This document shows, in pieces, positions 1 to 5,665 of a stretch of DNA of 7,405 nucleotides; position 1 is the stretch's first letter; each line of letters starts with the position of its first letter. Location: the NCBI GenBank assembly GCA_030836325.1, contig JAURQC010000038.1:1-7405 (forward strand). Reading direction: 5' to 3'. The notes under the pieces were generated by a model. It was not told where the DNA came from and did not search any database. It saw nothing but the letters and a program-made list of their open reading frames with translations. Both the position numbers and the translations under genes were made by a program. Source of the DNA: Candidatus Nanopelagicales bacterium (GTDB lineage: Bacteria; Actinomycetota; Actinomycetes; S36-B12).

Positions 1-116
1 CGAAGGTCGACGTAGTAGTCAGCCTCGCGGCCGCTGGAAAGAATGACTTTGCCGTGCACCACAGCCTTGTCAAGGATCTGTTGTCGTAGTTCATTCCAGG
101 CGGGGCTATGCGACAT
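1..116 (-). CDS. pyrE: Orotate phosphoribosyltransferase, N-terminal fragment (cut by window edge)
   Basis: PyrE transfers the ribose-phosphate of PRPP to orotate, giving OMP in de novo pyrimidine synthesis in the cytosol. Only about 38 residues are in the window. They begin MSHSPAWNELRQQIL and contain the segment VVHGKVILSSGREADYYVDL, which matches the N-terminus of actinobacterial PyrE (helix, then the SSG-x-x-ADYYVDL strand region). The PRPP-binding loop lies outside the window. The start is an ATG at 114-116. A TAGGGT hexamer ends 6 nt before it, suggesting a leaderless transcript, although the same bases could serve as a weak ribosome binding site. The gene is divergent from the small hydrolase-like gene across 30 bp. 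The family call rests on a short but characteristic stretch. Confidence 0.86.
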   Translation of the reverse strand, partial: MSHSPAWNELRQQILDKAVVHGKVILSSGREADYYVDL

Positions 117-122
117 GGCTTC

Positions 123-128
123 ACCCTA
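123..128 (-). promoter_or_regulatory. Candidate -10 element of leaderless pyrE promoter
   Basis: Read on the minus strand this is TAGGGT, followed by six bases (GAAGCC) and then the pyrE ATG. TANNNT is the usual actinobacterial -10 consensus, and this spacing puts the transcription start on the A of the ATG. No convincing -35 is visible. GGGTGA could alternatively act as a Shine-Dalgarno sequence. Confidence 0.5.
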
Positions 129-134
129 GAGCCC

Positions 135-140
135 TAGCGT
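135..140 (+). promoter_or_regulatory. Candidate -10 element of leaderless promoter for the hydrolase-like gene
   Basis: TAGCGT is followed by six bases (GTCTGC) and the ATG at 147. No purine-rich ribosome binding site precedes that ATG, which favours a leaderless message. A weak -35-like GCGACA at 110-115 lies 19 bp upstream, inside pyrE. This hexamer is only 6 bp from the opposite-facing pyrE -10. Confidence 0.55.
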
Positions 141-146
141 GTCTGC

Positions 147-584
147 ATGACCGAGTTCGGAGCCGAAGTCGTGGTGCTCCCGGATCCATCGTGGGTGGAT
201 CGATCGGCGGCAATCCAAGCACTCGCCAACGACGGACTCTCGGTGCTCGACGTAGATACGCCGGTCGACTCCAAGTCCATCTGCGCGACGTTGATCGGTG
301 CCGACCTGAATCCGCCGATCGTGGTGCTCGCGCATGCCGATTCGTGTCTGATGCTGCCCGCTGTCGCGTTGTCGCTACGAACGCAGCATCGCGATACCTC
401 GGGCTACGTCCTGATCGATCCGGACGCTCCTCCAGCTACGGATACGTGGCCCGAATCACCGGTCCTCGTGCTGAGTTCCACCGAAGCAACCGGCACCTCA
501 TTACGCGGTTGGCCTGTGCTCAGATCCCAGGAAAACGCGGACGAGCAATTGCTCGGATTGGTTCGCGAACTACGGACGGTTTAG
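147..584 (+). CDS. Small alpha/beta-hydrolase-like protein lacking the catalytic nucleophile
   Basis: This is a 145-residue soluble protein with no signal peptide or membrane segment. I do not recognise a named family with certainty. The pattern resembles a trimmed alpha/beta hydrolase: a strand and turn at residues 58-70 (VVLAHADSCLML), where relatives carry a VAHSxAG-type nucleophile elbow, then the strand YVLIDPDAPP at 87-96, then a late strand PVLVLSS at 105-111. In that alignment the nucleophile serine falls on Ala64, and no histidine follows residue 81, so the usual Ser and His of the triad are absent. At 145 residues it is about half the length of an active hydrolase. It may be a non-enzymatic remnant or a binding protein. 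Its stop overlaps that of the SDR gene by 4 bp. The gene is likely real from its coding bias and promoter; the fold is inferred. Confidence 0.72.
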   Translation: MTEFGAEVVVLPDPSWVDRSAAIQALANDGLSVLDVDTPVDSKSICATLIGADLNPPIVVLAHADSCLMLPAVALSLRTQHRDTSGYVLIDPDAPPATDTWPESPVLVLSSTEATGTSLRGWPVLRSQENADEQLLGLVRELRTV

Positions 585-1375
585 CGCGCCTGCGGGAAAC
601 GAGAGGACGTCAGACGCACTCCCGTGGCGCGACGCACAAGCGGTCGCGGTAGAACCCGCAGCAGCGCCGTCAGGGCCTTGTATTGAGGTCCCGCCACACT
701 GATCACACGTCCCGCGCGAGCATCCCGAAGCGCCTGACGAACAACATCGTCAACGTCCAACCACATCCATTCCGAGACCGAATCCATGTTCATCTCGGCG
801 CGTTGATGGAACTCGGTGTGCGTGAAGCCCGGAGCGACTGCTAACGCGCGCACTCCGGTCCCCGATAGCTCAACTGCCAACCCTTCGGTGAAGACCGTCA
901 CCCATGCTTTAGCGGCCGAGTAGGTGCCGCCGGTGATCCATCCCGCAACACTGCTGATGTTGAAGAGGTAGCCACGTCCGCGGTCTACCATTCCTGGGAC
1001 AACCGCGTGAGTCACCCGCATGACGGCAGTGACAAGAACGTCGAGCATCTGTTGCTCGTCGAGGGCCTCGGTCGAGGTGAATCCACCCTTGACCCCGAAT
1101 CCCGCGTTATTGACCAGGACATCTACGGGTTGCTCTGCCGCAATCTCGCATACCCGATCGATATCGGCTCGATCGGTCAGATCTGCTCTCACGATGTCGC
1201 AGGTCACACCGAACTCATCAGTGAGGTCTCTAGCCAGGCGTTCAAGTCGCTCGGCATTCCTACTCACCAGCAGCAGGTCGTGACCCTGTCGAGCGAGTTC
1301 ACGAGCAAACCCGCCACCAATGCCCGAAGTCGGACCGGTGACCATTGCTCGAGGCATGACGTCATCCTTGCTCAC
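581..1375 (-). CDS. Short-chain dehydrogenase/reductase (SDR family)
   Basis: A 264-residue cytosolic NAD(P)-dependent oxidoreductase of classical SDR length. The Rossmann cofactor motif TGPTSGIG is at residues 13-20. Arg39 after the second strand (VSR) suggests a preference for NADPH. AD-L at 64-66 contacts adenine, NNAG is at 89-92, the catalytic Ser is in NISS (141-142), and YSAAK at 152-156 supplies the catalytic Tyr and Lys. The Ser-Tyr spacing is short, and GTYSAAKAWV is typical of an actinobacterial SDR subgroup. A basic C-terminal helix, RVLPRPLVRRATG, might touch membrane. The substrate cannot be told. The start is uncertain: GTG at 1375 has GGTGGAG 5 nt upstream, while ATG at 1357 (residue 7) has AAGGA 7 nt upstream and gives a more typical short leader before the first strand. 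It is convergent with the upstream small gene and divergent from the protease. Confidence 0.92.
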   Translation of the reverse strand: MSKDDVMPRAMVTGPTSGIGGGFARELARQGHDLLLVSRNAERLERLARDLTDEFGVTCDIVRADLTDRADIDRVCEIAAEQPVDVLVNNAGFGVKGGFTSTEALDEQQMLDVLVTAVMRVTHAVVPGMVDRGRGYLFNISSVAGWITGGTYSAAKAWVTVFTEGLAVELSGTGVRALAVAPGFTHTEFHQRAEMNMDSVSEWMWLDVDDVVRQALRDARAGRVISVAGPQYKALTALLRVLPRPLVRRATGVRLTSSRFPQAR

Positions 1376-1380
1376 CAGTG

Positions 1381-1387
1381 CTCCACC
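1381..1387 (-). promoter_or_regulatory. Ribosome binding site supporting the GTG start of the SDR
   Basis: On the minus strand this reads GGTGGAG, five bases before the GTG at 1375. The SDR is the only non-coupled gene here without a TANNNT hexamer just before its start. A second possible site, AAGGA at 1365-1369, precedes the internal ATG at 1357. Confidence 0.5.
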
Positions 1388-1404
1388 GGCGACTGGAGCC
1401 GACG

Positions 1405-1410
1405 TACGGT
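1405..1410 (+). promoter_or_regulatory. Candidate -10 element of leaderless protease promoter
   Basis: TACGGT is followed by six bases (TATGGA) and the GTG at 1417. It fits TANNNT and places the transcript start on the G of the GTG. This supports 1417 over the upstream in-frame GTG at 1378, which has no ribosome binding site. It lies inside the 41-bp gap shared with the divergent SDR. Confidence 0.5.
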
Positions 1411-1416
1411 TATGGA

Positions 1417-2625
1417 GTGTCTATTCGCCGATTAGTCGCGGTCGCGCTGGGCGGGCTGCTTGTCAGCGGCCTGCTCACAGCACCGAGTTCCGCAATGGAC
1501 ACTGACCCACGAGCCTCCCGCTCAGCCACGACCAAAGCACCCGGGGTCGTTGGCGGTGACGACGCTTCATCTGCCGAATACGGCTTTGTCGGTGCTCTGC
1601 TGCAAGCAGACGTTTTTCGAAAGGCCGGTGGCTATCAGGCGCAGTACTGCGCAGCCAGCCTCGTCAATCCCACCACGATGATCACCGCTGCTCACTGCCT
1701 TGTCGATCAGCAAACCGGTTCGCGCCTTCCCACACGGGACATCTTGGTCGGGTTCGGGAGTGATCTCGGCTCACCGACGTTGCGGGTGATCGCAATCGAT
1801 GACTTTGCTATCCACCCCGGCTATCGAGTTAAGACGAACCTGAACGACATCGCCGTTCTCTACCTGGCACAGCCAGTCGAGGGCTTCCCCACTGTCGATC
1901 CACCCGTCGGCACGGATATCGCTGCTTACAGCGCTCCCGGCACTTCTGCGAAAGTCGCGGGATGGGGCAATACGAGTAGCGAACGCAATCGCTATCCGCG
2001 TGATCTTAAGGTGGCGAACGTCGAGATCTTCCCGAACGCTTCGTGCGGAAGCGGCAAGGCTTATCGGATCGACGACGTCAAGTTCGACGGATTCACTCGA
2101 CGCTATGCCGATCGACGCACGATGATCTGCGCGGCCGGCGTCGACCCCGCTGGGGATGTAACGGACGCGTGCGACGGCGACAGCGGTGGGCCACTGACCG
2201 TCGGCTCCGGTGACGCGCGACGCCTTATGGGTGTGGTGAGTTGGGGCCAGGAATGCGCCACACTCGCGCCTGGCGTCTATACGCGGGTTGCAGCAGCATC
2301 GGACTTTTTGATCGCCGCAGGAGTGCTGCCCGATCAGGCACCAATCCTCGCGCCCAACGTGGACGTCCTCAATCGCGATTCCAGTGGGATCCGGCTGCGC
2401 ATAACCGCACCTCTCGATGGCACATCCGTATCGGCGGTAGCTGCGACAGCAACCGACACCACGACCAGCCAGACCTACTCGTGTTCCAGCGCCCTGAAGT
2501 CTGCAAAGCGGCGCGCAACGTGCCGGATCGAGAGTGTTCCTCCAAGTGCGGAGCTTCGCATTGAGGCGATCTCTGGGAATGCAACCGGGAGCTCCCCGGT
2601 GTCTGCTCCGATCGTTGTGAACTAG
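1417..2625 (+). CDS. Secreted trypsin-like serine protease (S1 family) with C-terminal beta domain
   Basis: A 402-residue exported protease. Residues 1-26 are a signal peptide (Arg-Arg, a Leu/Val/Gly core, cleavage after PSSA). A short propeptide follows and ends APG before VVGG (44-47), the new N-terminus of the mature enzyme. The triad is His93 (TAAHC), Asp144 (NDIAV) and Ser256 (GDSGGP). Asp250, six residues before the serine, and the SWG and PGVYTRV segments form a trypsin pocket, so cleavage after Arg or Lys is expected. Six cysteines fit the three disulphides conserved in trypsins. Residues about 312-402 form a beta-rich, Ser/Thr-rich tail with its own Cys pair (356, 369), perhaps Ig- or Fn3-like. 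The start at GTG 1417 is chosen for the compact signal peptide and the -10 spacing; GTG at 1378 would add 13 residues. It shares its final CTAG with the flavoprotein stop. The physiological target is unknown. Confidence 0.93.
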   Translation: MSIRRLVAVALGGLLVSGLLTAPSSAMDTDPRASRSATTKAPGVVGGDDASSAEYGFVGALLQADVFRKAGGYQAQYCAASLVNPTTMITAAHCLVDQQTGSRLPTRDILVGFGSDLGSPTLRVIAIDDFAIHPGYRVKTNLNDIAVLYLAQPVEGFPTVDPPVGTDIAAYSAPGTSAKVAGWGNTSSERNRYPRDLKVANVEIFPNASCGSGKAYRIDDVKFDGFTRRYADRRTMICAAGVDPAGDVTDACDGDSGGPLTVGSGDARRLMGVVSWGQECATLAPGVYTRVAAASDFLIAAGVLPDQAPILAPNVDVLNRDSSGIRLRITAPLDGTSVSAVAATATDTTTSQTYSCSSALKSAKRRATCRIESVPPSAELRIEAISGNATGSSPVSAPIVVN

Positions 2626-3731
2626 TCGGCGGTCCCGAGTAACGCCAGCGACGCCGCCCGAGTTCTGGCTGTCTGCGCTTGCACCTGAAGGAACATCACT
2701 TCACGTAGGCGACGCTCGGCACTGCATCCAGTGCGCATTGAGGCTCCCGCCTGCGCTGTGATGACCGCCGTGGTCGCCTCAACCGCGAGTCTAAGAGCAT
2801 GCGCCCGGAGCTCCACACGTTGATCGGCGTCGCCACCGTCATCCATCGCGCCGTAGGCCGCACGGCGGAGCCGACGTGTGCGCTCGGCCAAGGAGGCCGA
2901 GAGGACGCGCATCTGCTCATCACCACGACGCTCTGCCGTTGTTGCGAGATCACCCAGGACTCCACGAATCACACCGAAGGTTGCAGGATTTACATCCACC
3001 GTCTTGGTCGCGTCCGCGCGCGACCAGTCGTCGAAATTCATTAATGCGACCACATTTGTGTCGGGAATCTCAACAGCATCCAGGGTCATCGGCCGCGTAT
3101 GAGTTCCGGACATCGCCAGGAGTTTCAACGGCTCGTGAACGTGCAAGCCCTCGAGGTACGCCGGATCGCGGCCGGCAGCAAGGTAGGCGCAGATGATCGA
3201 GTTCACATAGTCACCACTGCCGCGAACCATCAGCAACATGACGTCCGCGATGTCCCAGGACGTCACCCAATCGAGCGTTCCCGAAATCGACCAACCGCCA
3301 TGCACTCGCTCGGCAACCGGATTCGGTGTACCCGGGCGACGCAGGTGTGCGAATGCGACAGAGCCGAGGAAGGATCCGTCACTCAATCCCGCAAGCCAGC
3401 GCGACTTGATTTCGTCGACCAGGGGAGCGTGGTCCCCCGGTTCAGCGGAGGCCAATGTTTTGAGCGGGGTTTGGTGCTGCGCCCAGCAGAACCACACGGA
3501 TGCATCGGCCATAGCGATGCGCTCGGCGACTTCCCGTTGCCGAGCCACTGGCTCGAGCGCGGTGCCCAGCAGACCAACCGACGCTAGTGCGTCGATCTCA
3601 TCGCGGGAGATCCCATGGGCGTCTGATTCCGCGGCACGGTCGGCGATAGCGCCGAGCACCTCTTCGGCAGCCGCGCTCAGTCGCCATTCCCCGACTCCCG
3701 TATCCGGGCCAACCACATCCTCGATTGCCAC
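2622..3731 (-). CDS. Acyl-CoA dehydrogenase-fold flavoprotein, non-canonical
   Basis: A 369-residue soluble protein resembling the acyl-CoA dehydrogenase superfamily. The N-terminal helical region (about 15-115) has DALASVGLLG. The middle beta domain (about 120-228) contains GGWSISGTLDWVTSWDIAD, the counterpart of the flavin-contacting G-x-K-x-W-I-T segment, and ends with VEIPDTNVV, the usual exit strand. The C-terminal helices (about 250-369) include RRLREVMFLQVQAQT, similar to the R-x-x-RD helix. I cannot place the catalytic Glu of true dehydrogenases, and Asp154 stands where the usual Lys precedes Trp. It could be a monooxygenase-type relative (DszC/HsaA-like) or an enzyme with altered chemistry. 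The start is GTG at 3731, 6 nt after TAGCGT; a second GTG lies five codons in. It stands alone, divergent from the aminotransferase. The superfamily call is firm; the reaction is unknown. Confidence 0.85.
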   Translation of the reverse strand: MAIEDVVGPDTGVGEWRLSAAAEEVLGAIADRAAESDAHGISRDEIDALASVGLLGTALEPVARQREVAERIAMADASVWFCWAQHQTPLKTLASAEPGDHAPLVDEIKSRWLAGLSDGSFLGSVAFAHLRRPGTPNPVAERVHGGWSISGTLDWVTSWDIADVMLLMVRGSGDYVNSIICAYLAAGRDPAYLEGLHVHEPLKLLAMSGTHTRPMTLDAVEIPDTNVVALMNFDDWSRADATKTVDVNPATFGVIRGVLGDLATTAERRGDEQMRVLSASLAERTRRLRRAAYGAMDDGGDADQRVELRAHALRLAVEATTAVITAQAGASMRTGCSAERRLREVMFLQVQAQTARTRAASLALLGTAD

Positions 3732-3737
3732 GCACCC

Positions 3738-3743
3738 ACGCTA
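3738..3743 (-). promoter_or_regulatory. Candidate -10 element of leaderless flavoprotein promoter
   Basis: On the minus strand this is TAGCGT, then GGGTGC, then the GTG start at 3731. It is the same hexamer, at the same distance, as the one before the gene at 147. The -35 region would fall within the left arm of the inverted repeat at 3747-3768. Confidence 0.55.
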
Positions 3744-3746
3744 ACC

Positions 3747-3839
3747 CCTCGTTTCCCCCGGATTCCGGGGCATCTGGCTTGATTCCCCCGGTATCCCGCA
3801 CATTCTGTTCGCTTCGGCCGGAATCCGGGGGAAACGAGG
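3747..3839. repeat. 93-bp element with perfect 22-bp inverted repeat arms
   Basis: The arms are 3747-3768 and 3818-3839, exact reverse complements with a core of GTTTCCCCCGGATTCCGG, separated by a 49-bp spacer. Each arm ends inward in CCGGATTCCGG, itself palindromic apart from its centre. A third partial copy, TTCCCCCGG followed by a variant of ATTCC, starts at 3783, exactly 30 bp after the same bases in the left arm. The element lies between two divergent promoters and covers the -35 area of the flavoprotein gene. No target-site duplication is visible at its edges. It could be a pair of operator sites for a regulator, or a small palindromic intergenic repeat of the MITE or REP kind. Confidence 0.8.
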
Positions 3840-3866
3840 TGGGGGTCGGGGTTTGAGCCCACTCGC

Positions 3867-3872
3867 TACCGT
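3867..3872 (+). promoter_or_regulatory. Candidate -10 element of leaderless aminotransferase promoter
   Basis: TACCGT is followed by seven bases and the in-frame GTG at 3880. It fits TANNNT and is used here to prefer the 3880 start. The region just upstream is very G-rich and shows no clear -35. Confidence 0.42.
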
Positions 3873-3879
3873 TCCGTGC

Positions 3880-5046
3880 GTGGATTCACCTTTGGTCGGT
3901 CGCATGCGTGAACATGCAACGAGCGTCTTTGCGGAGATGTCCGACCTCGCGCGTCGCACCGAGTCGATCAATCTCGGGCAGGGATTTCCTGACACCGACG
4001 GTCCAGCCGAGATCGCCCAGGTTGCTCGGGAATGTATCGCCGATGGTCGTGGCAACCAGTACCCGCCGGCACCAGGAATCCCCGAACTCCGTCACGCGGT
4101 TGCAACCCACGCTGACCGCTTCTATGGCCTGGCAGTCAACCCTGACACTGACGTTGTCGTCACCACTGGAGCTTCAGAGGCCATCCAGTCCGCGCTCATG
4201 GCCTTGATCGAACGCGGTGACGAAGTAATCATGTTCGAACCTTGGTTCGACATCTACGCCGCTGGTATTTCACTCGCCGACGGTGTTCGCATCGGAGTCC
4301 CCCTGGCTGGCTCAGACCTACGGCCCGATATCGACGCACTCCGCGACGCAATCACGCCGCGCACCAAAGTTCTACTGATCAACTCACCGCACAACCCCAC
4401 GGGAGTGGTTTTCACTCGTGCGGAACTCGAAGCCATCGCGTCGATCGCGATTGAGCGCGACCTCATCGTCATCAGCGACGAGGCCTACGAGCACCTGTGG
4501 TTCGACGATCACCGACACATCCCTATCGCGACGCTTCCGGGGATGTGGGAGCGCACGGTAACGATCGGATCGGGTGGGAAGTCTTTCTCCTTCACCGGCT
4601 GGAAGGTCGGCTGGGCGTACGGGCCCGCACGCCTCATCAGCGCAGTGAAGGTGGTGCGGCAGCACCTGTCCTTCGTGTCGGGAGGACCGTTTCAGTACGC
4701 GATCGCGCACGGATTGGGTATGCCTGATCAGTATTTCACAGAGTTTCGTCACGATCTGTCGGCCAAGCGTGATCTCCTCACCGGAGGACTCCGCGAAATC
4801 GGTCTCGGCGTCGTGCCCTCGCAAGGGACGTATTTCCTCACAACCGATGTTCGACCCCTGGGTTACGACGACGGCCTGACCTTCTGCCGCGATATCGCCG
4901 AACGTGCACGCGTTGTGGCCATTCCACATCAACTTCTGTGCGATGACGAAAGCATCGCTGCTCCGTACGTGCGGTGGGCTTTCTGCAAGCAGCCGGAGGT
5001 CCTGAACGAGGCCAACTCGCGCCTGACATCTGGCCTCAACGCATGA
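3880..5046 (+). CDS. Class I/II PLP-dependent aminotransferase (DapC/kynurenine aminotransferase-like)
   Basis: A 388-residue cytosolic fold-type I enzyme that moves an amino group between an amino acid and a 2-oxoacid. Motifs seen are INLGQGFPD (30-38) at the substrate entry, NQYPPAPGIPELR (59-71), TTGASEAI (95-102) for the phosphate, FEPWFDIY (119-126), NSPHNPTG (168-175) with the PLP-contacting Asn172, SDEAYEH (199-205) with Asp200 and Tyr203, and SGGKSFSFTGWKVGW with Schiff-base Lys234. Arg365 in VRWAFCK should bind the substrate carboxylate. By recall it closely resembles M. tuberculosis Rv0858c, annotated DapC (succinyl-diaminopimelate aminotransferase), but related enzymes act on kynurenine, methionine or glutamine, so the substrate is open. 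Starts at TTG 3853 or ATG 3904 are alternatives; GTG 3880 fits both the -10 spacing and the homologue's length. The stop overlaps the next start in ATGA. Confidence 0.93.
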   Translation: MDSPLVGRMREHATSVFAEMSDLARRTESINLGQGFPDTDGPAEIAQVARECIADGRGNQYPPAPGIPELRHAVATHADRFYGLAVNPDTDVVVTTGASEAIQSALMALIERGDEVIMFEPWFDIYAAGISLADGVRIGVPLAGSDLRPDIDALRDAITPRTKVLLINSPHNPTGVVFTRAELEAIASIAIERDLIVISDEAYEHLWFDDHRHIPIATLPGMWERTVTIGSGGKSFSFTGWKVGWAYGPARLISAVKVVRQHLSFVSGGPFQYAIAHGLGMPDQYFTEFRHDLSAKRDLLTGGLREIGLGVVPSQGTYFLTTDVRPLGYDDGLTFCRDIAERARVVAIPHQLLCDDESIAAPYVRWAFCKQPEVLNEANSRLTSGLNA

Positions 5047-5315
5047 CGATTCTCGTCGACGATGCCATCTGGCCGTGGCGGAATCGCTTGTGGGCGCACC
5101 TCATCAGCGACGAGTCACTGGAGGAACTACATGCCTTCGCCGCTCGGTTGAATCTGCCTGAGCGGGCTTTCGGCGGTGACCACTACGACGTCACCGATGA
5201 ACTACGAGACTGCGCAATTGCTGAGGGCGCTATCGCTGTTGACTCGCGCACTATCGTCCGATCACTCCACGCAGCAGGATTACGCAAGCGACCAGCCCGC
5301 CACCATCAACCCTGA
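5043..5315 (+). CDS. DUF4031 family protein
   Basis: A 90-residue soluble protein. Residues 4-22 (VDDA-x-WPWR-x-RLWAHL-x-SD), the helix SLEELHAFAARLNLP and FGGDHYDV (43-50) are the hallmarks of DUF4031, common in actinobacteria. The conserved Asp, Trp, Arg, His and the HYD triplet suggest a binding or catalytic site, but no function is established to my knowledge. The ATG at 5043 overlaps the aminotransferase stop (ATGA), so the two are probably co-transcribed and translationally coupled. An upstream in-frame start at 4974 would lie inside the aminotransferase and is not credible, because family members begin just before VDDA. The 3' end overlaps the convergent membrane protein gene by 10 bp. 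The basic tail RKRPARHHQP is unlike the family core and lies in the overlap region. Confidence 0.9.
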   Translation: MTILVDDAIWPWRNRLWAHLISDESLEELHAFAARLNLPERAFGGDHYDVTDELRDCAIAEGAIAVDSRTIVRSLHAAGLRKRPARHHQP

Positions 5316-5659
5316 GCTGGAGCGCGCGTCCAGGCGCGTGCTGATGGCGTCGCCGCCAGAACCCCAAGCACCACGGTGAAGGCAACAAGCGCGAAGGCTT
5401 GCGGATCCACCCAGATTGCCAGCGCTAGGTCTCCGATGAAGATGAATGCAATGGCGTAGACGTAAGCAATGGACCGTCGGTGGGCGGCGAGAGCCACCAC
5501 CAGGTGTGCTCCACCCAGGATCACTCCAACGATCAGGACACCTAGGCTTCCCGCCACATCGTCGATGAGTGACCGAATGATCGTCACCACCCAGAAGGCG
5601 ATGCCAATTCCGCCCATAACTTCGATCGCTCGGATGGGAAGTGGGACTCGGCTCGCCAT
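5306..5659 (-). CDS. Small integral membrane protein, four predicted helices
   Basis: A 117-residue hydrophobic protein of no family I recognise. Four membrane segments are visible at about residues 12-30, 37-58, 65-84 and 87-104, with the short charged links RSLIDD, HRRS and WVDP and a basic C-terminal tail. There are no Cys residues, no catalytic motif and no signal peptide separate from helix 1. It resembles the small uncharacterised four-helix proteins common in actinobacteria. ATG at 5659 is chosen because TACGTT ends 6 nt upstream. An in-frame GTG at 5695 would add 12 residues but has no ribosome binding site or -10 at the right distance. It lies downstream of clpB on the same strand but is separated from it by a strong hairpin, so it is probably transcribed on its own. 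Confidence 0.75.
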   Translation of the reverse strand: MASRVPLPIRAIEVMGGIGIAFWVVTIIRSLIDDVAGSLGVLIVGVILGGAHLVVALAAHRRSIAYVYAIAFIFIGDLALAIWVDPQAFALVAFTVVLGVLAATPSARAWTRAPAQG

Positions 5660-5665
5660 AGCCCG

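Noticed and set aside
1378..1416. N-terminal extension of the protease from the GTG at 1378
   Set aside because: It has no ribosome binding site, adds 13 residues before a complete signal peptide, and would leave the candidate -10 at 1405 inside the coding region.
3238..3744. 168-codon plus-strand frame opposite the flavoprotein gene
   Set aside because: It is Ser/Thr/Ala-rich shadow sequence with no motif; the minus-strand frame has clear superfamily signatures.
3747..3839. Inverted repeat as a bidirectional transcription terminator
   Set aside because: Both neighbouring genes start here and point away from it, so no transcript ends here; the 49-bp spacer is also long for a terminator.
3747..3839. 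Short mobile element flanked by a target-site duplication
   Set aside because: I looked for matching direct repeats outside both arms and found none, so a transposition origin is not shown.
3827..3851. G-quadruplex candidate from the G runs at 3827-3831, 3841-3845 and 3848-3851
   Set aside because: Only three runs of three or more G are present; the fourth (3838-3839) is GG, so only a weak two-layer form is possible.
4384..4932. 182-codon minus-strand frame opposite the aminotransferase
   Set aside because: It is fully covered by an intact aminotransferase with all PLP motifs, and has no promoter or domain of its own.
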